The notes beneath the pieces were generated by a model that ran no database searches, was not told where the DNA came from, and saw only the letters and a program-made list of their open reading frames with translations. A program made the translations under genes and the position numbers. Source: JANQKX01 sp039028695 (GTDB lineage: Bacteria > Pseudomonadota > Alphaproteobacteria > Kiloniellales > Kiloniellaceae). Taken from it: DNA of 29,694 nucleotides. Positions 7,960 to 16,104 of this stretch are shown here, in pieces. The DNA is taken from NCBI GenBank assembly GCA_039028695.1, contig JBCCHN010000056.1, positions 1 through 29,694 of the forward strand, read 5' to 3'. Within the stretch, counting starts at the first letter, position 1; every line of letters begins with the position of its first letter.

Positions 7960-8886
7960 ATGAGCAAGACCCTAAGCGGCGATCCAAGACATTTTCTGGA
8001 TCTTGACAAGGTGTCCCCGAGTGAGCTTCGTCGGATCCTCAGCGATGCTGCGCAAATGAAAGCCAAGGGACGCGATCCTCAAGAAAATCTCCCCCTGGAT
8101 GGCAAGGCGGTCGCTATGATTTTCGAGAAGCCGTCCACCAGAACGCGGGTGTCCTTTGAAATCGGCATTCATCAATTGGGGGGCAAGGCCGTCGTGCTCG
8201 AGCCCAGCGGCACGCAACTCGGGCGTGGCGAGACAGTGGCGGACACGGCGCGGGTTCTGTCACGCTATGTGGATTGCATCATGATCCGCACCACGCGAGA
8301 AGATAAGCTCTTGGAGATGGCAGACTACGCCAGTGTCCCGGTCATCAACGGGCTGACAGACCGGACCCATCCCTGCCAGTTGATGGCCGATGTCATGACT
8401 TTCGAGGAACACCGCGGCTCGATTGCGGGCAAGGTGGTGACTTGGCTGGGCGACGGCAACAATATGGCAACGTCATGGCTTCACGCGGCGGTTCAATTCG
8501 ATTTTGAGCTGCGCCTGGCCTGCCCAGCGCAGCTGGTGCCGCCTCAAGATGTGCTCGATTGGGCCCGTGCGAATGGGGCAAAAGTGATGGTCACCACGTC
8601 GGTTGAAGAGGCGGCGGTTGGTGCGGATTGCATCGTAACTGATACCTGGGTTTCCATGGGGGATGATGATGGGATCAGCCGCCACAATCTCTTGCGCCCC
8701 TATCAGGTGGATCAAAGGGTTATGGACATGGCCAACCCGGGTGCAATCTTTATGCACTGTCTGCCGGCTCACCGTGGCGAGGAAGTTACCGCGGCGGTGA
8801 TAGACGGTTCCCAATCCGTTGTATGGGACGAGGCGGAAAACCGCTTGCATGCGCAAAAAGGAATCTTGTGTTGGTGTCTGGCTTGA
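7960..8886 (+). CDS. argF: Ornithine carbamoyltransferase ArgF
   Basis: Catalyses ornithine plus carbamoyl phosphate to citrulline in arginine synthesis, acting as a cytosolic trimer. From the ATG at 7960 the 308-residue product has the carbamoyl-phosphate motif STRTR (59-63), HPCQ (137-140), the ornithine loop with DTWVSMG, and HCLP in the C-terminal third, so all key residues are present. An in-frame start at 7882 inside argD is possible but would add sequence unlike the family. Order argD-argF-hslO is typical of alphaproteobacteria. The 3' end overlaps the start of hslO by 19 bases, so translation is probably coupled. Confidence 0.96.
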   Translation: MSKTLSGDPRHFLDLDKVSPSELRRILSDAAQMKAKGRDPQENLPLDGKAVAMIFEKPSTRTRVSFEIGIHQLGGKAVVLEPSGTQLGRGETVADTARVLSRYVDCIMIRTTREDKLLEMADYASVPVINGLTDRTHPCQLMADVMTFEEHRGSIAGKVVTWLGDGNNMATSWLHAAVQFDFELRLACPAQLVPPQDVLDWARANGAKVMVTTSVEEAAVGADCIVTDTWVSMGDDDGISRHNLLRPYQVDQRVMDMANPGAIFMHCLPAHRGEEVTAAVIDGSQSVVWDEAENRLHAQKGILCWCLA

Positions 8887-9854
8887 CGGAGCCGGGGGCG
8901 GGAGCCTCAAGCGATGGGCAAATCGCCGGCCGAAACGGGGACGATCGGGTTCAGCCCTTTTTGCTCGAAAGCTCGGGCATTCGCGGACGGCTCCTGCGTC
9001 TTGGAGGTTTGGCGGACCTTATTTTGGGCCGACAGGATTATCCCGATCCCTTAGCGGTGCATCTCGGGGAAATGTTGGCTCTGACGGGCGCTCTTTCCAG
9101 CTTGATCAAGTATGATGGGGTTTTCACGCTTCAAGCCCGTGGCAACGGTCCGGTCAATATGATGATCGCCGATGTGACCGACAACGGCGACTTACGGGGT
9201 TACGCAGGATTTGACCGGGAGGCAGTGGCTAAATTGCTGAGCATAGCGGGGCAAGACAATCCCGGTTCCGGCTTGCGGGCCTTCATGGGTAAGGGTCAAA
9301 TCGCTTACACCGTGGACCTCGGTGACACCAATGAGCGCTATCAGGGGATCGTAGAGCTGAGTGGGGACAGCTTGGCGGACTGTCTGCAGCATTATTTCTT
9401 GGCGTCGGAGCAGATCCGCAGCGGCATTCTCTGCGCTGCCGGTCGGGTGTCAGGGCAGTGGCGCGCCTCGGCTTTGGTGTTGCAGCGCTTGCCCGAAGAA
9501 GAGGGGCAGCTTGAGGTGCCGGATGAAGATGCCTGGCGCCGCAGCATGATCTTGCAAGCCAGCTGCACGAATGAAGAGTTGTTGGACCCGAAGCTTTCTG
9601 CCCACGATCTGCTCTATCGACTGTTCCACGAAGAGGGGGTTCGCGTCTTTGAGCCGCGGGTGCTCACGGGCGGATGCCGTTGCTCACGCGAAAAACTTGC
9701 CGGGGTGTTGGTGACCTTGCCTCAGGCCGAGGTTATGGATTTGCGGATTGACGGAAGAGTTTCGGTTACCTGTGAGTTTTGCAATAGCCAATATGATTTC
9801 GACGATCAGGCCTTAAAGGCGTTGTTTGCGGCCAGCCCCGCAAGTGCCGGGTAG
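8868..9854 (+). CDS. hslO: Hsp33 redox-regulated chaperone HslO
   Basis: A 328-residue Hsp33: a cytosolic holdase activated by oxidation of its zinc centre. The N-terminal domain carries VQPFLLESSGIRGRLLRLG and the LIKYDGVFTLQARGNGPV segment; the C-terminal zinc-switch cysteines are C-x-C (C270, C272) and C-x2-C (C302, C305), the standard arrangement. The start overlaps argF: GTG at 8868 has AAAAGGA five bases upstream and was preferred over GTG 8874 or TTG 8883; an ATG at 8823 lies further inside argF without a Shine-Dalgarno. Cotranscription with argD and argF is indicated by the overlap and by the terminator hairpin after the gene. Confidence 0.94.
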   Translation: MLVSGLTEPGAGASSDGQIAGRNGDDRVQPFLLESSGIRGRLLRLGGLADLILGRQDYPDPLAVHLGEMLALTGALSSLIKYDGVFTLQARGNGPVNMMIADVTDNGDLRGYAGFDREAVAKLLSIAGQDNPGSGLRAFMGKGQIAYTVDLGDTNERYQGIVELSGDSLADCLQHYFLASEQIRSGILCAAGRVSGQWRASALVLQRLPEEEGQLEVPDEDAWRRSMILQASCTNEELLDPKLSAHDLLYRLFHEEGVRVFEPRVLTGGCRCSREKLAGVLVTLPQAEVMDLRIDGRVSVTCEFCNSQYDFDDQALKALFAASPASAG

Positions 9855-9895
9855 GTCCGACTAACAAGCCGTCATCGAAAAATTGCATGACGTTG

Positions 9896-9919
9896 AGAAC
9901 AGGCGCGGCTGTTTTTCTT
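9896..9919 (+). terminator. Possible weak terminator after hslO
   Basis: AACAG and CTGTT flank a GC-rich six-base loop (GCGCGG), directly followed by a short T-run. The stem is only five pairs, so this is tentative. A much stronger hairpin follows at 9941. Confidence 0.3.
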
Positions 9920-9940
9920 GATCGGGTTTTTTGTACGGCA

Positions 9941-10007
9941 AAGGCCCAGCCTCGATCCGGGAACAGTAAAGTGAAGCGTCACTCGGGGATCGGGGCCGGG
10001 CCTTTTT
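9941..10007 (+). terminator. Long GC-rich terminator-like hairpin after argD-argF-hslO
   Basis: The left arm at 9941-9958 (AAGGCCCAGCCTCGATCC) pairs with the right arm at 9987-10004 over 18 positions with two exceptions, and the right arm runs into TTTTT at 10003-10007. The loop holds a second stem, AGTGA/TCACT around AGCG. The length is unusual for a plain terminator, so a small RNA ending here, or a bidirectional barrier, is an alternative. Confidence 0.7.
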
Positions 10008-10064
10008 GGTGGCGCCACGAAAGCGAATTCTCGCGATCTCTGACCACCGGAGAATGCTAGGCCC

Positions 10065-10091
10065 CGCGTGGTTAATGATTCGTTAAACGCG
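10065..10091 (+). promoter_or_regulatory. CtrA-like box in an imperfect palindrome
   Basis: TTAA at 10072-10075 and TTAA at 10083-10086 are exactly seven bases apart, the consensus layout for the alphaproteobacterial cell-cycle regulator CtrA. CGCGT and ACGCG flank them, giving a 27-base imperfect palindrome. A second, weaker match (TTAA-N7-TTGA) lies at 10183-10197. Function is inferred. Confidence 0.4.
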
Positions 10092-10306
10092 ATGTAAATT
10101 TTCATTGGACTCAACCCTTGGGTTTTAGGACTAACCTCGGTCCTCTATCGTATTGTCGGCTGTTCCGTTTATTGACGCTTCGTTAACGCTTTGTTGACGG
10201 GCCTTTCTGTAAACCATTTGGAAAGACTTCCTTTACGAAAAGCGGTTCATACTGGTGAATGGCAACCGAAACGGTTGATCCGTTGGGGAAAAGTGAGATC
10301 TGTCTA

Positions 10307-10915
10307 ATGCGCTTTTGGCGTTTGCCATTGCTGAGCCCGCTTCATTTGGCCCTGACTATTTTGGTTGGGCTCACGGTAGCGGCCTGCGAAACGCCCAATC
10401 CTCAACAATCTTTTGCCGATATTACCTTCGAGCATTTGCCGGACATCAAATTGGATGTGGAGGAAATATTGGTCGAGCAGGCCTATGGACCGACATACAA
10501 CGATCCTTATGTGGATCACCTCTTTCCCGTTCAGCCGCTGGATGCAGCCATTCGTTGGGCTGGGGATCGCCTGATCGCCGCCGGCAACGGCCGCATGGCG
10601 CGCTTCATTGTCCATGAGGCCTCAGTTATCGAAACTCCTTTGGACACGGACCAAGGGCTGACCGGCGCCTTAACCATAGAGCCCTCGGAGCGTTACGAAG
10701 CAAAAATCGTCGTTGAGCTGCAAATTTTGCGCGACGGTCGTTTGGAAGGCACCACGCGAGCCGAGGCCTTGCGGACTGTAACCGTTACCGAGGGCATTAG
10801 CCTGCATGAGCGCGAGGGGGTCTGGTACCTCATGACCGAACAGATCATGGGAGACTTGAACAGTGAGCTCGAACAGGTGATCAGCTCCAACTACGCTTCT
10901 TATCTCGTTTTATAA
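10307..10915 (+). CDS. Predicted lipoprotein, unknown function
   Basis: A 202-residue protein with a lipoprotein signal: basic and hydrophobic start (RFWRLPLLSPLHLALTIL) then a VAAC lipobox with the cysteine at about residue 27, so it is probably anchored in the membrane facing the periplasm. The mature part is soluble, with alternating strands and helices (EPSERYEAKIVVELQILRDGR) and no motif I recognise. The ATG at 10307 was chosen because it gives a normal signal length; an ATG at 10259 would add 16 polar residues. It is followed by murI after six bases, so the two are very likely cotranscribed, possibly under the CtrA-like boxes upstream. Confidence 0.8.
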   Translation: MRFWRLPLLSPLHLALTILVGLTVAACETPNPQQSFADITFEHLPDIKLDVEEILVEQAYGPTYNDPYVDHLFPVQPLDAAIRWAGDRLIAAGNGRMARFIVHEASVIETPLDTDQGLTGALTIEPSERYEAKIVVELQILRDGRLEGTTRAEALRTVTVTEGISLHEREGVWYLMTEQIMGDLNSELEQVISSNYASYLVL

Positions 10916-10921
10916 CAAACC

Positions 10922-11791
10922 ATGATTGGCGTGTTTGATTCAGGGCATGGGGGATTGACCGTGCTAATGGCCCTGCAACGTCGTCTGCCGGGTCAGAGAT
11001 TTTTGTATCTGGGGGATCACGCCTCGGCGCCTTACGGGGAGCGTCATCCACGGGAGATTTACGATCTTACTCAAGCCGGTGTCGAAAGCCTTTTTGTGCG
11101 AGGATGCCGTTTGGTGGTCCTGGCCTGCAATACCGCGTCGGCCCTAAGTTTACGGGCGCTTCAGCAACAATGGCTGCCAGGACGGGCCCCGGAATGCCGA
11201 ATCTTGGGCGTTTTCGCGCCAGCGGTTGAAGCGATCACCCATCGGCCCTGGCAGCTTGACGGCCGACCGGCCGAGGAATGTCCTACGGCTCGAAAAGTTG
11301 CTGTTTTTGCGACCCGCCGCACAGTCGAGAGTGGGGCTTTTCCCCGGGAGATTGCTGCCCGAAGCTTGGCCGTTTCCGTTTTTCAGCAAGCCTGCCCAGG
11401 TCTGGCGGGTCGGATCGAAGCCGGTGCGTCGCGAAGAGAACTTTACGATATGATCCGCGACGATGTATCGCGGCTCCTCCACAATATGGATGGTCAAGTA
11501 CCCGATTTAGCGGTTCTTGCTTGTACCCACTATCCCTTGGTGTCCGAGGCTTTTGAGGCGGCCCTGCCGGCTGCAACGCAACTGTTGAGTCAGCCGGATT
11601 TGGTCGGCAAAAGCTTACAAGCCTATTTGCAGCGCCATCCTGAATTCAGGGAAAGTTGTGGCCCCGGGGTGACGAGCTGTCTGACCACGGGTGATCCTTT
11701 GGCGGTGAGCGAAAGGGCCAGCAGCTTTACCGGGCAAGATTGGACCTTCGAAGCCTTGACCAATCAAGACAGGGCCAAGGCCACCGCCTAG
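10922..11791 (+). CDS. murI: Glutamate racemase MurI
   Basis: Converts L- to D-glutamate for peptidoglycan. The 289-residue product has the family hallmarks: GVFDSGHGGLTVL at the N-terminus (D6, S7), LGDHASAPYGER, the first catalytic cysteine in ACNTAS (C69) and the second in ACTHYPLV (C201, H203). A segment around 113-125 (GRPAEECPTARK) looks slightly longer than in common homologues. The start lies very close to the first motif, with little leader and no clear Shine-Dalgarno, so translation may be coupled to the lipoprotein gene six bases upstream. It converges on argE with a six-base gap and no obvious terminator. Confidence 0.93.
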   Translation: MIGVFDSGHGGLTVLMALQRRLPGQRFLYLGDHASAPYGERHPREIYDLTQAGVESLFVRGCRLVVLACNTASALSLRALQQQWLPGRAPECRILGVFAPAVEAITHRPWQLDGRPAEECPTARKVAVFATRRTVESGAFPREIAARSLAVSVFQQACPGLAGRIEAGASRRELYDMIRDDVSRLLHNMDGQVPDLAVLACTHYPLVSEAFEAALPAATQLLSQPDLVGKSLQAYLQRHPEFRESCGPGVTSCLTTGDPLAVSERASSFTGQDWTFEALTNQDRAKATA

Positions 11792-11797
11792 ATCTGG

Positions 11798-12964
11798 CTA
11801 CTTTTCGCAAGCCCATTGGGCCAGTTTGCGCAAAAAGTCCTCACAAGCCGCGATTTGTTCCAGGGCGATGAATTCATCCGGCTGATGAGCCTGTTCAATG
11901 GATCCTGGCCCGAACACCACGGTTGAAAAGCCAGCCTCTTGAAACAGGCCCCCTTCAGTGCAAAAGGAGACGACGCTGCTGGCGTTGGCGCCGCTCAAGT
12001 GGCGAATCAAAGCCTCCGCGGCACCATCGGTCTCCGGCGCCAGGCCGGGTACATCCGCCATAACCTGCGTCTCTATCGTCGCTTCGGGGGCGTTGGCGCG
12101 AAGGTCAGGCAGGATTTCATCAGTTAAGAAGCTAAAGATTTTTTCCTTGAGAGCGGCCACGTTCGTATCTGGTGTTGGACGAAATTCCCACTCTATCAGG
12201 CAATCCTGGGCAATGATGTTGATGGCTTTTCCGCCATCGAAACGACCAATGTTGAAGGTCGTATAGGGCGGATGAAACGGCGAGTCCGGTCGGGCCGAGG
12301 CCTCGAATTCTCGGGCTAGCTTATTCAAAAAGCCCACCAATCGGGCGCCCGCCACAATGGCATTGGCGCCTGCATCCGGAAGGCTCGAATGCGCCGCTTT
12401 GCCAGTGATTTGGGTCCGGCAGGTCACAATCCCCTTGTTTCCGTTGACAATTTGCATGGACGACGGCTCGCCGATGATGACCATCTCAGGCAGCGGCAAA
12501 TGGGCGGTGACATGCTTGATCATGGGCCCGACGCCCATGCAGCCCACTTCCTCGTCATAGGACATGGCAATGTGCAAAGGCCGTTTCAGGGGCAAACTTT
12601 TGAAGTGCGGAACCAGAGCCAAGGCGATGGCCAGGAAAGACTTCATATCCGCGGTTCCGCGACCATAGAGGCGGTCCTGTTTCTCTACGACCGTAAAGGG
12701 GTCGCTCGACCAGGGCTGACCGGTGACCGGGACCACGTCGCTATGCCCGGAGAGGACAACGCCGCCGGGGATGGCGGGCCCAACAGTGGCAAAAAGGTTG
12801 GCATGGGTCCCGGCAGGGGACACGATCCGCTGACAAGGAATCTGCCATTCTTTCAGGTAATCCTCGGTAAAATCAATGAGGGGCAGGTTGGAATAGGCCG
12901 ATGTCGTATCAAAGGCGACCAGTCGGTCAATCATCTCGCGAATGGAAAAAGATGGTCCTGTCAA
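11798..12964 (-). CDS. argE: Acetylornithine deacetylase ArgE
   Basis: A 388-residue M20-family zinc hydrolase that removes the acetyl group from N-acetylornithine in arginine synthesis. Metal and catalytic residues are visible: SGHSDVVPV (H74, D76), YGRGTADMKSF (D106), YDEEVGCMG (E138, E139), a GEPSSM segment, and a late histidine in the GSIEQAHQPDEF segment. GNKGIVTCRTQITGKAAHSSLPDAG marks the dimerisation domain. Translation appears to start at TTG (12964): GAGGA lies about six bases upstream, whereas the next ATG lies ten residues in. It is the last gene of a minus-strand set behind trkH (40-base gap). Confidence 0.93.
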   Translation of the reverse strand: MTGPSFSIREMIDRLVAFDTTSAYSNLPLIDFTEDYLKEWQIPCQRIVSPAGTHANLFATVGPAIPGGVVLSGHSDVVPVTGQPWSSDPFTVVEKQDRLYGRGTADMKSFLAIALALVPHFKSLPLKRPLHIAMSYDEEVGCMGVGPMIKHVTAHLPLPEMVIIGEPSSMQIVNGNKGIVTCRTQITGKAAHSSLPDAGANAIVAGARLVGFLNKLAREFEASARPDSPFHPPYTTFNIGRFDGGKAINIIAQDCLIEWEFRPTPDTNVAALKEKIFSFLTDEILPDLRANAPEATIETQVMADVPGLAPETDGAAEALIRHLSGANASSVVSFCTEGGLFQEAGFSTVVFGPGSIEQAHQPDEFIALEQIAACEDFLRKLAQWACEK

Positions 12965-13004
12965 GATGTCCTCACTTTATGAAGTAGCGCGGTAAGCGAC
13001 AATC

Positions 13005-14450
13005 TTATCCGCGCCAGAACGAGGGTGAGAGGAGGATCAGCACGGTAAAGAGTTCGAGGCGGCCCAATAGCATTCCCAAACACAAAAGAAGCTTGGAGGA
13101 ATCCGGCAAGGGGGCAAAGGTGCCGTTTGGCCCAATGGTGTCGCCAAATCCCGGCCCCACATTGGCGATGGCGGTGGCCGCTCCGGACACGGCCGTGACG
13201 AAATCGGCGCCTGTCAACCCCAGGCCAATGGCCAGCACGGAAAAACTGGTGACGAATAGAAAGAAAAATCCCATGACCGAATTTGAAACCGATTCCGCGA
13301 TGGGCCTTTTGTTATAGTAGGCAAAGAATACACCATGAGGCTGGGTCAGGCGCCGCATTTGTGCCCGTGCCGTGGCGTAAAGCACCTGGAGGCGGAAAAT
13401 TTTGATGCCGCAGGTGGTAGAGCCCGCACAGCCGCCCACAAACATCAGCATGAACAATAGAGCTAATACGAATCCTCCCCACTGCCCGAAATCGGCGGTG
13501 GTAAAGCCGCTGCCGGTCATCAATGACACCACGTTAAAGGTGGCAAAGCGGAAGGAGTCGTGTAGATCCATCAAGCCGTTGTGCCAGATCCAAAAGGTGG
13601 TGGCGATCACCGAGGCCGCGACGATCATGAAAAACCACTGGACCTGACTGTCTCGGAACAAGGATCCCACATCGCCGCGCACGGCGCGCAAATAGAGCAC
13701 AAAGGGCAGGCTGCCCAGGATCATGAAAAAGCTCATGGCCCAGTCGATGCCGGCGGACTGAAAATAGCCGACCGAGGCGTCATGGGTGGAAAAGCCGCCC
13801 GTTGCAATGGATGTCATGGCATGAGTCAGGGCATCAAATCCGGACATGCCCAGCGCCCAAAGGATGATCGCCGCAACGCCAGTCAGGCAGACGTAGATGA
13901 TAGAAATGCCGCCGGCAATCTGCGCTGCTCGCGGCAGAACCTTGTCCGCTTCAAAGGCCTCGACGCGAAACATCTGCATGCCGCCCACCTGCAAGATAGG
14001 CAGCACGGCAATGGCCATGACGATTATGCCAATACCTCCCAGCCACTGCAGGATGGCCCGCCAGAGCAGAATACCCGGTGGTGCATGGTCTAGGCCGATG
14101 ATGATGGTGGATCCGGTCGTGGTTACGCCGGACATGGACTCGAAAAAGGAGTCTACAAAACTCAACTCGAGTTCGGAAAAATGAAACGGCAGGGCGCCGC
14201 AGGTGGCCGTGACCAGCCAGGCCAGATTGGTCATTAAAAAGGCCTGGCGTAAAGAAAAACTGCGCAGGCTTGAGCGGGTTGTCAGCGCCATGGCGACGCC
14301 GATGAAGAGGGTGACGCCGGAAGCTGCCGCAAAAACCAGCCAATCGGGATGGCCGATGGCCGCATCCAATACGGCGGGGATGAACATGGCCACCGCGAGG
14401 ATGGACATTAAAATCCCGGTAATGAAGACGACGGGCCTTAGTTCAATCAT
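13005..14450 (-). CDS. trkH: TrkH-type potassium uptake channel subunit
   Basis: A 481-residue membrane protein of the Trk/Ktr/HKT superfamily that moves K+ inward, normally gated by cytosolic TrkA. The four selectivity-filter loops are visible in order: GVTTTGSTII, TSIATGGFST, LMTGSGFTT and IANVGPGFGD, between pairs of hydrophobic helices. It ends in the usual GRLELFTVLILLSPSFW. trkA is not in the window. The start ATG at 14450 lacks a Shine-Dalgarno and overlaps the stop of a five-codon upstream ORF that repeats the first codons. It lies between folE and argE on the same strand. Confidence 0.95.
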   Translation of the reverse strand: MIELRPVVFITGILMSILAVAMFIPAVLDAAIGHPDWLVFAAASGVTLFIGVAMALTTRSSLRSFSLRQAFLMTNLAWLVTATCGALPFHFSELELSFVDSFFESMSGVTTTGSTIIIGLDHAPPGILLWRAILQWLGGIGIIVMAIAVLPILQVGGMQMFRVEAFEADKVLPRAAQIAGGISIIYVCLTGVAAIILWALGMSGFDALTHAMTSIATGGFSTHDASVGYFQSAGIDWAMSFFMILGSLPFVLYLRAVRGDVGSLFRDSQVQWFFMIVAASVIATTFWIWHNGLMDLHDSFRFATFNVVSLMTGSGFTTADFGQWGGFVLALLFMLMFVGGCAGSTTCGIKIFRLQVLYATARAQMRRLTQPHGVFFAYYNKRPIAESVSNSVMGFFFLFVTSFSVLAIGLGLTGADFVTAVSGAATAIANVGPGFGDTIGPNGTFAPLPDSSKLLLCLGMLLGRLELFTVLILLSPSFWRG

Positions 14451-14464
14451 CTGAGTTCAATCAT
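14447..14464 (-). promoter_or_regulatory. Five-codon upstream ORF overlapping the trkH start
   Basis: On the minus strand ATG ATT GAA CTC AGA TGA (MIELR, stop) runs from 14464 to 14447. Its TGA overlaps the trkH ATG in the ATGA arrangement, and its ATGATTGAACT string repeats the first 11 bases of trkH. This looks like a 14-base duplication of the start region and could affect trkH translation. Confidence 0.45.
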
Positions 14465-14538
14465 GTTACAATGATCGTACTATGGTGCCGCGCGACGCGC
14501 AAAAGGATGCCTGTCTTGCCGTGGCCTAGCACCACCGC

Positions 14539-15174
14539 TTAGCTGCCGGCAGCGCCCAGGTGGCCTTGGCTGCCGATCAGCGCTAAAAATTCCCGTCGGG
14601 TCGAAGCATCGCTGCGGAAGCGCCCCAGCATGCGGCTGGTTACCATGGAGGTGCCCGGTTTGTGGACGCCGCGCGTGGTCATGCATTGGTGCGAGGCCTC
14701 GACGACCACGGCTACGCCCTTGGGCTGCAGCACGTCTTGGATCGAGGAGGCGATCTGCACCGTCATTTTTTCTTGGATTTGAAGGCGCCGGGCATAAGCA
14801 TCTACCACTCGGGCCAACTTAGAAATGCCGACCACCCGATTTTGCGGCAGATAAGCCACGTGGGCGCGGCCGATGATGGGCACCATGTGGTGCTCGCAGT
14901 GGGATTCGAAGCGTATGTCTCGCAGCAAGACCATCTCGTCGTAGCCCTCGACCTCCTCGAAGGTGCGGCTCAAAAGGTCCACGGGATCAATGTCATAGCC
15001 GCCGAAAAACTGTTCGTAGGATCGCACGACCCGATCCGGCGTACCAATTAGGCCCTCGCGTTCAGGATCATCGCCCGCCCAACGCAATAGTGTGACAACA
15101 GCCTCCATGGCTTCCTCGCGGCTGGGGCGCTCGGAAAAGCGAACAGCGGTGGCTGTGGATTTTTTAAGGGTCAT
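14539..15174 (-). CDS. folE: GTP cyclohydrolase I FolE
   Basis: Converts GTP to dihydroneopterin triphosphate, the first step of tetrahydrofolate synthesis. The 211-residue product shows the zinc and catalytic motifs FESHCEHHMVPIIGRAHVAYLP and VVEASHQCMTTRGVHKPG, so it is the zinc-type (FolE1) enzyme, with the usual LARVVDAYARRLQIQE helix between them. A GGGGAGA Shine-Dalgarno lies six bases before the ATG. It lies between apaG (115-base gap) and trkH (88-base gap) on the same strand. Confidence 0.96.
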   Translation of the reverse strand: MTLKKSTATAVRFSERPSREEAMEAVVTLLRWAGDDPEREGLIGTPDRVVRSYEQFFGGYDIDPVDLLSRTFEEVEGYDEMVLLRDIRFESHCEHHMVPIIGRAHVAYLPQNRVVGISKLARVVDAYARRLQIQEKMTVQIASSIQDVLQPKGVAVVVEASHQCMTTRGVHKPGTSMVTSRMLGRFRSDASTRREFLALIGSQGHLGAAGS

Positions 15175-15232
15175 GCCAGTCTCCCCAAAGGCGGCTGCTG
15201 ATGCAGAGGCGAAAAAGGACGCCGTTGGCCGC

Positions 15233-15257
15233 TGATCTTATGCCTGTTGATCTTATG
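15233..15257. repeat. Direct repeat TGATCTTATG between folE and apaG
   Basis: TGATCTTATG occurs at 15233-15242 and again at 15248-15257, a 15-base period. It lies in the gap upstream of folE; possible operator half-sites or a small duplication. Confidence 0.4.
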
Positions 15258-15289
15258 GTTACGTATTCTTGCGCCGGCGGTTTCAAAGG

Positions 15290-15682
15290 TTAGTTGAGCT
15301 GCTTGGGCTGATAGGGGCTATCCAGGGAAAAGGCCGGAACTGCCACATCAAAACGCCGCCCGCTCGCGCTCTCCATCTCATAGGTGCCGACCATAATGCC
15401 GGAAGGCGTCGCAAGGGGTGTGCCGCTGGTGTACTCAAAAGACTCACCGGGACCCAATCGGGGCTGCTCGCCCACCACGCCAGGGCCGCGCACTTCCTGC
15501 ACCCGACCCATGGAGTCGGTGATTTGCCAATAGCGGTTCAGCAATTGGACCTCTTCCTCGCCCATGTTGCGAATTTCCACCTCGTAGGCCCAGACATAGT
15601 GATTGTCCGCGGGCGCCGACTGATCGTCTAGGTAAGTGGGCTTAACCGTTACCTTTATGGCCTGGGTTGTCTCGCTGTACAT
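15290..15682 (-). CDS. apaG: ApaG protein
   Basis: A 130-residue single-domain ApaG. The family has an immunoglobulin-like fold and is linked in enterobacteria to Co2+ resistance and Mg2+ homeostasis; its precise biochemical role is not settled. Family features include IKVTVKPTYLDDQS, HYVWAYEVEIRNMG, VQLLNRYWQITDSMGRVQEVRGPGVVGEQP and the GxMxGTYxM segment GIMVGTYEM. AAGGATC lies about nine bases before the ATG. It is the first gene of the minus-strand group apaG-folE-trkH-argE. Confidence 0.95.
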   Translation of the reverse strand: MYSETTQAIKVTVKPTYLDDQSAPADNHYVWAYEVEIRNMGEEEVQLLNRYWQITDSMGRVQEVRGPGVVGEQPRLGPGESFEYTSGTPLATPSGIMVGTYEMESASGRRFDVAVPAFSLDSPYQPKQLN

Positions 15683-16104
15683 CTTACTTAGATCCTTACC
15701 TTACCGCGTGCCCGACCTTTTTTTGACATGCCGCCACTCAACACCGTTTTCCGTTCCATCCGGTAATACCCGCAAGATGTCGCCGGAAAAGTAAACCGCC
15801 GCCTAGGCTACCTTTTAGTCTACGACTCGTTTACCAGATTTCAATGCCAGGCATCGGCAGTCGCCAATCGGTTATCCCACCCGATGAATGTAATCCGCTC
15901 AGCCACCATGGGAGCACAACGGCCCTATCTAGCTATTTTGGGCTGGGAATGCAAAGATTTGCTGCTCATAACTTCATCTCGTCGCAGGCTCGATATCAGT
16001 GAGGAAAGGCTCGTGATTCCAAGGAAAATTATCCTCCAGAGTTACTTTTTTGTCTTGAGGGTCCGATACCGGTACGAAAGCGGCTGGCCGATGTGGGGTT
16101 TTTT
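15683..16104. other. 422-base intergenic region between apaG and the hydrolase gene
   Basis: This is a divergent promoter region. I see no convincing gene. A plus-strand reading from 15884 runs into the hydrolase start out of frame and has unremarkable composition. No strong hairpin or promoter pair was identified. Confidence 0.5.

Larger units (their letters stand above)
9855..10306. other. 452-base intergenic region between hslO and the lipoprotein gene
   Basis: It contains the two hairpins after hslO, then an AT-richer half with a CtrA-like box at 10072-10086, a near match at 10183-10197 and the leader of the lipoprotein gene. A short reverse-strand reading through the hairpin (9872-10114) crosses the structured DNA and does not look like a gene. 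Confidence 0.6.

Noticed and set aside
12389..12982. A 197-residue plus-strand frame opposite argE
   Set aside because: ArgE has its full metal-ligand set on the minus strand, and the plus frame has no family features.
13581..14093. A 170-residue plus-strand frame opposite trkH
   Set aside because: TrkH has four intact selectivity filters in the other direction; the plus frame has only histidine- and glutamine-rich shadow composition.
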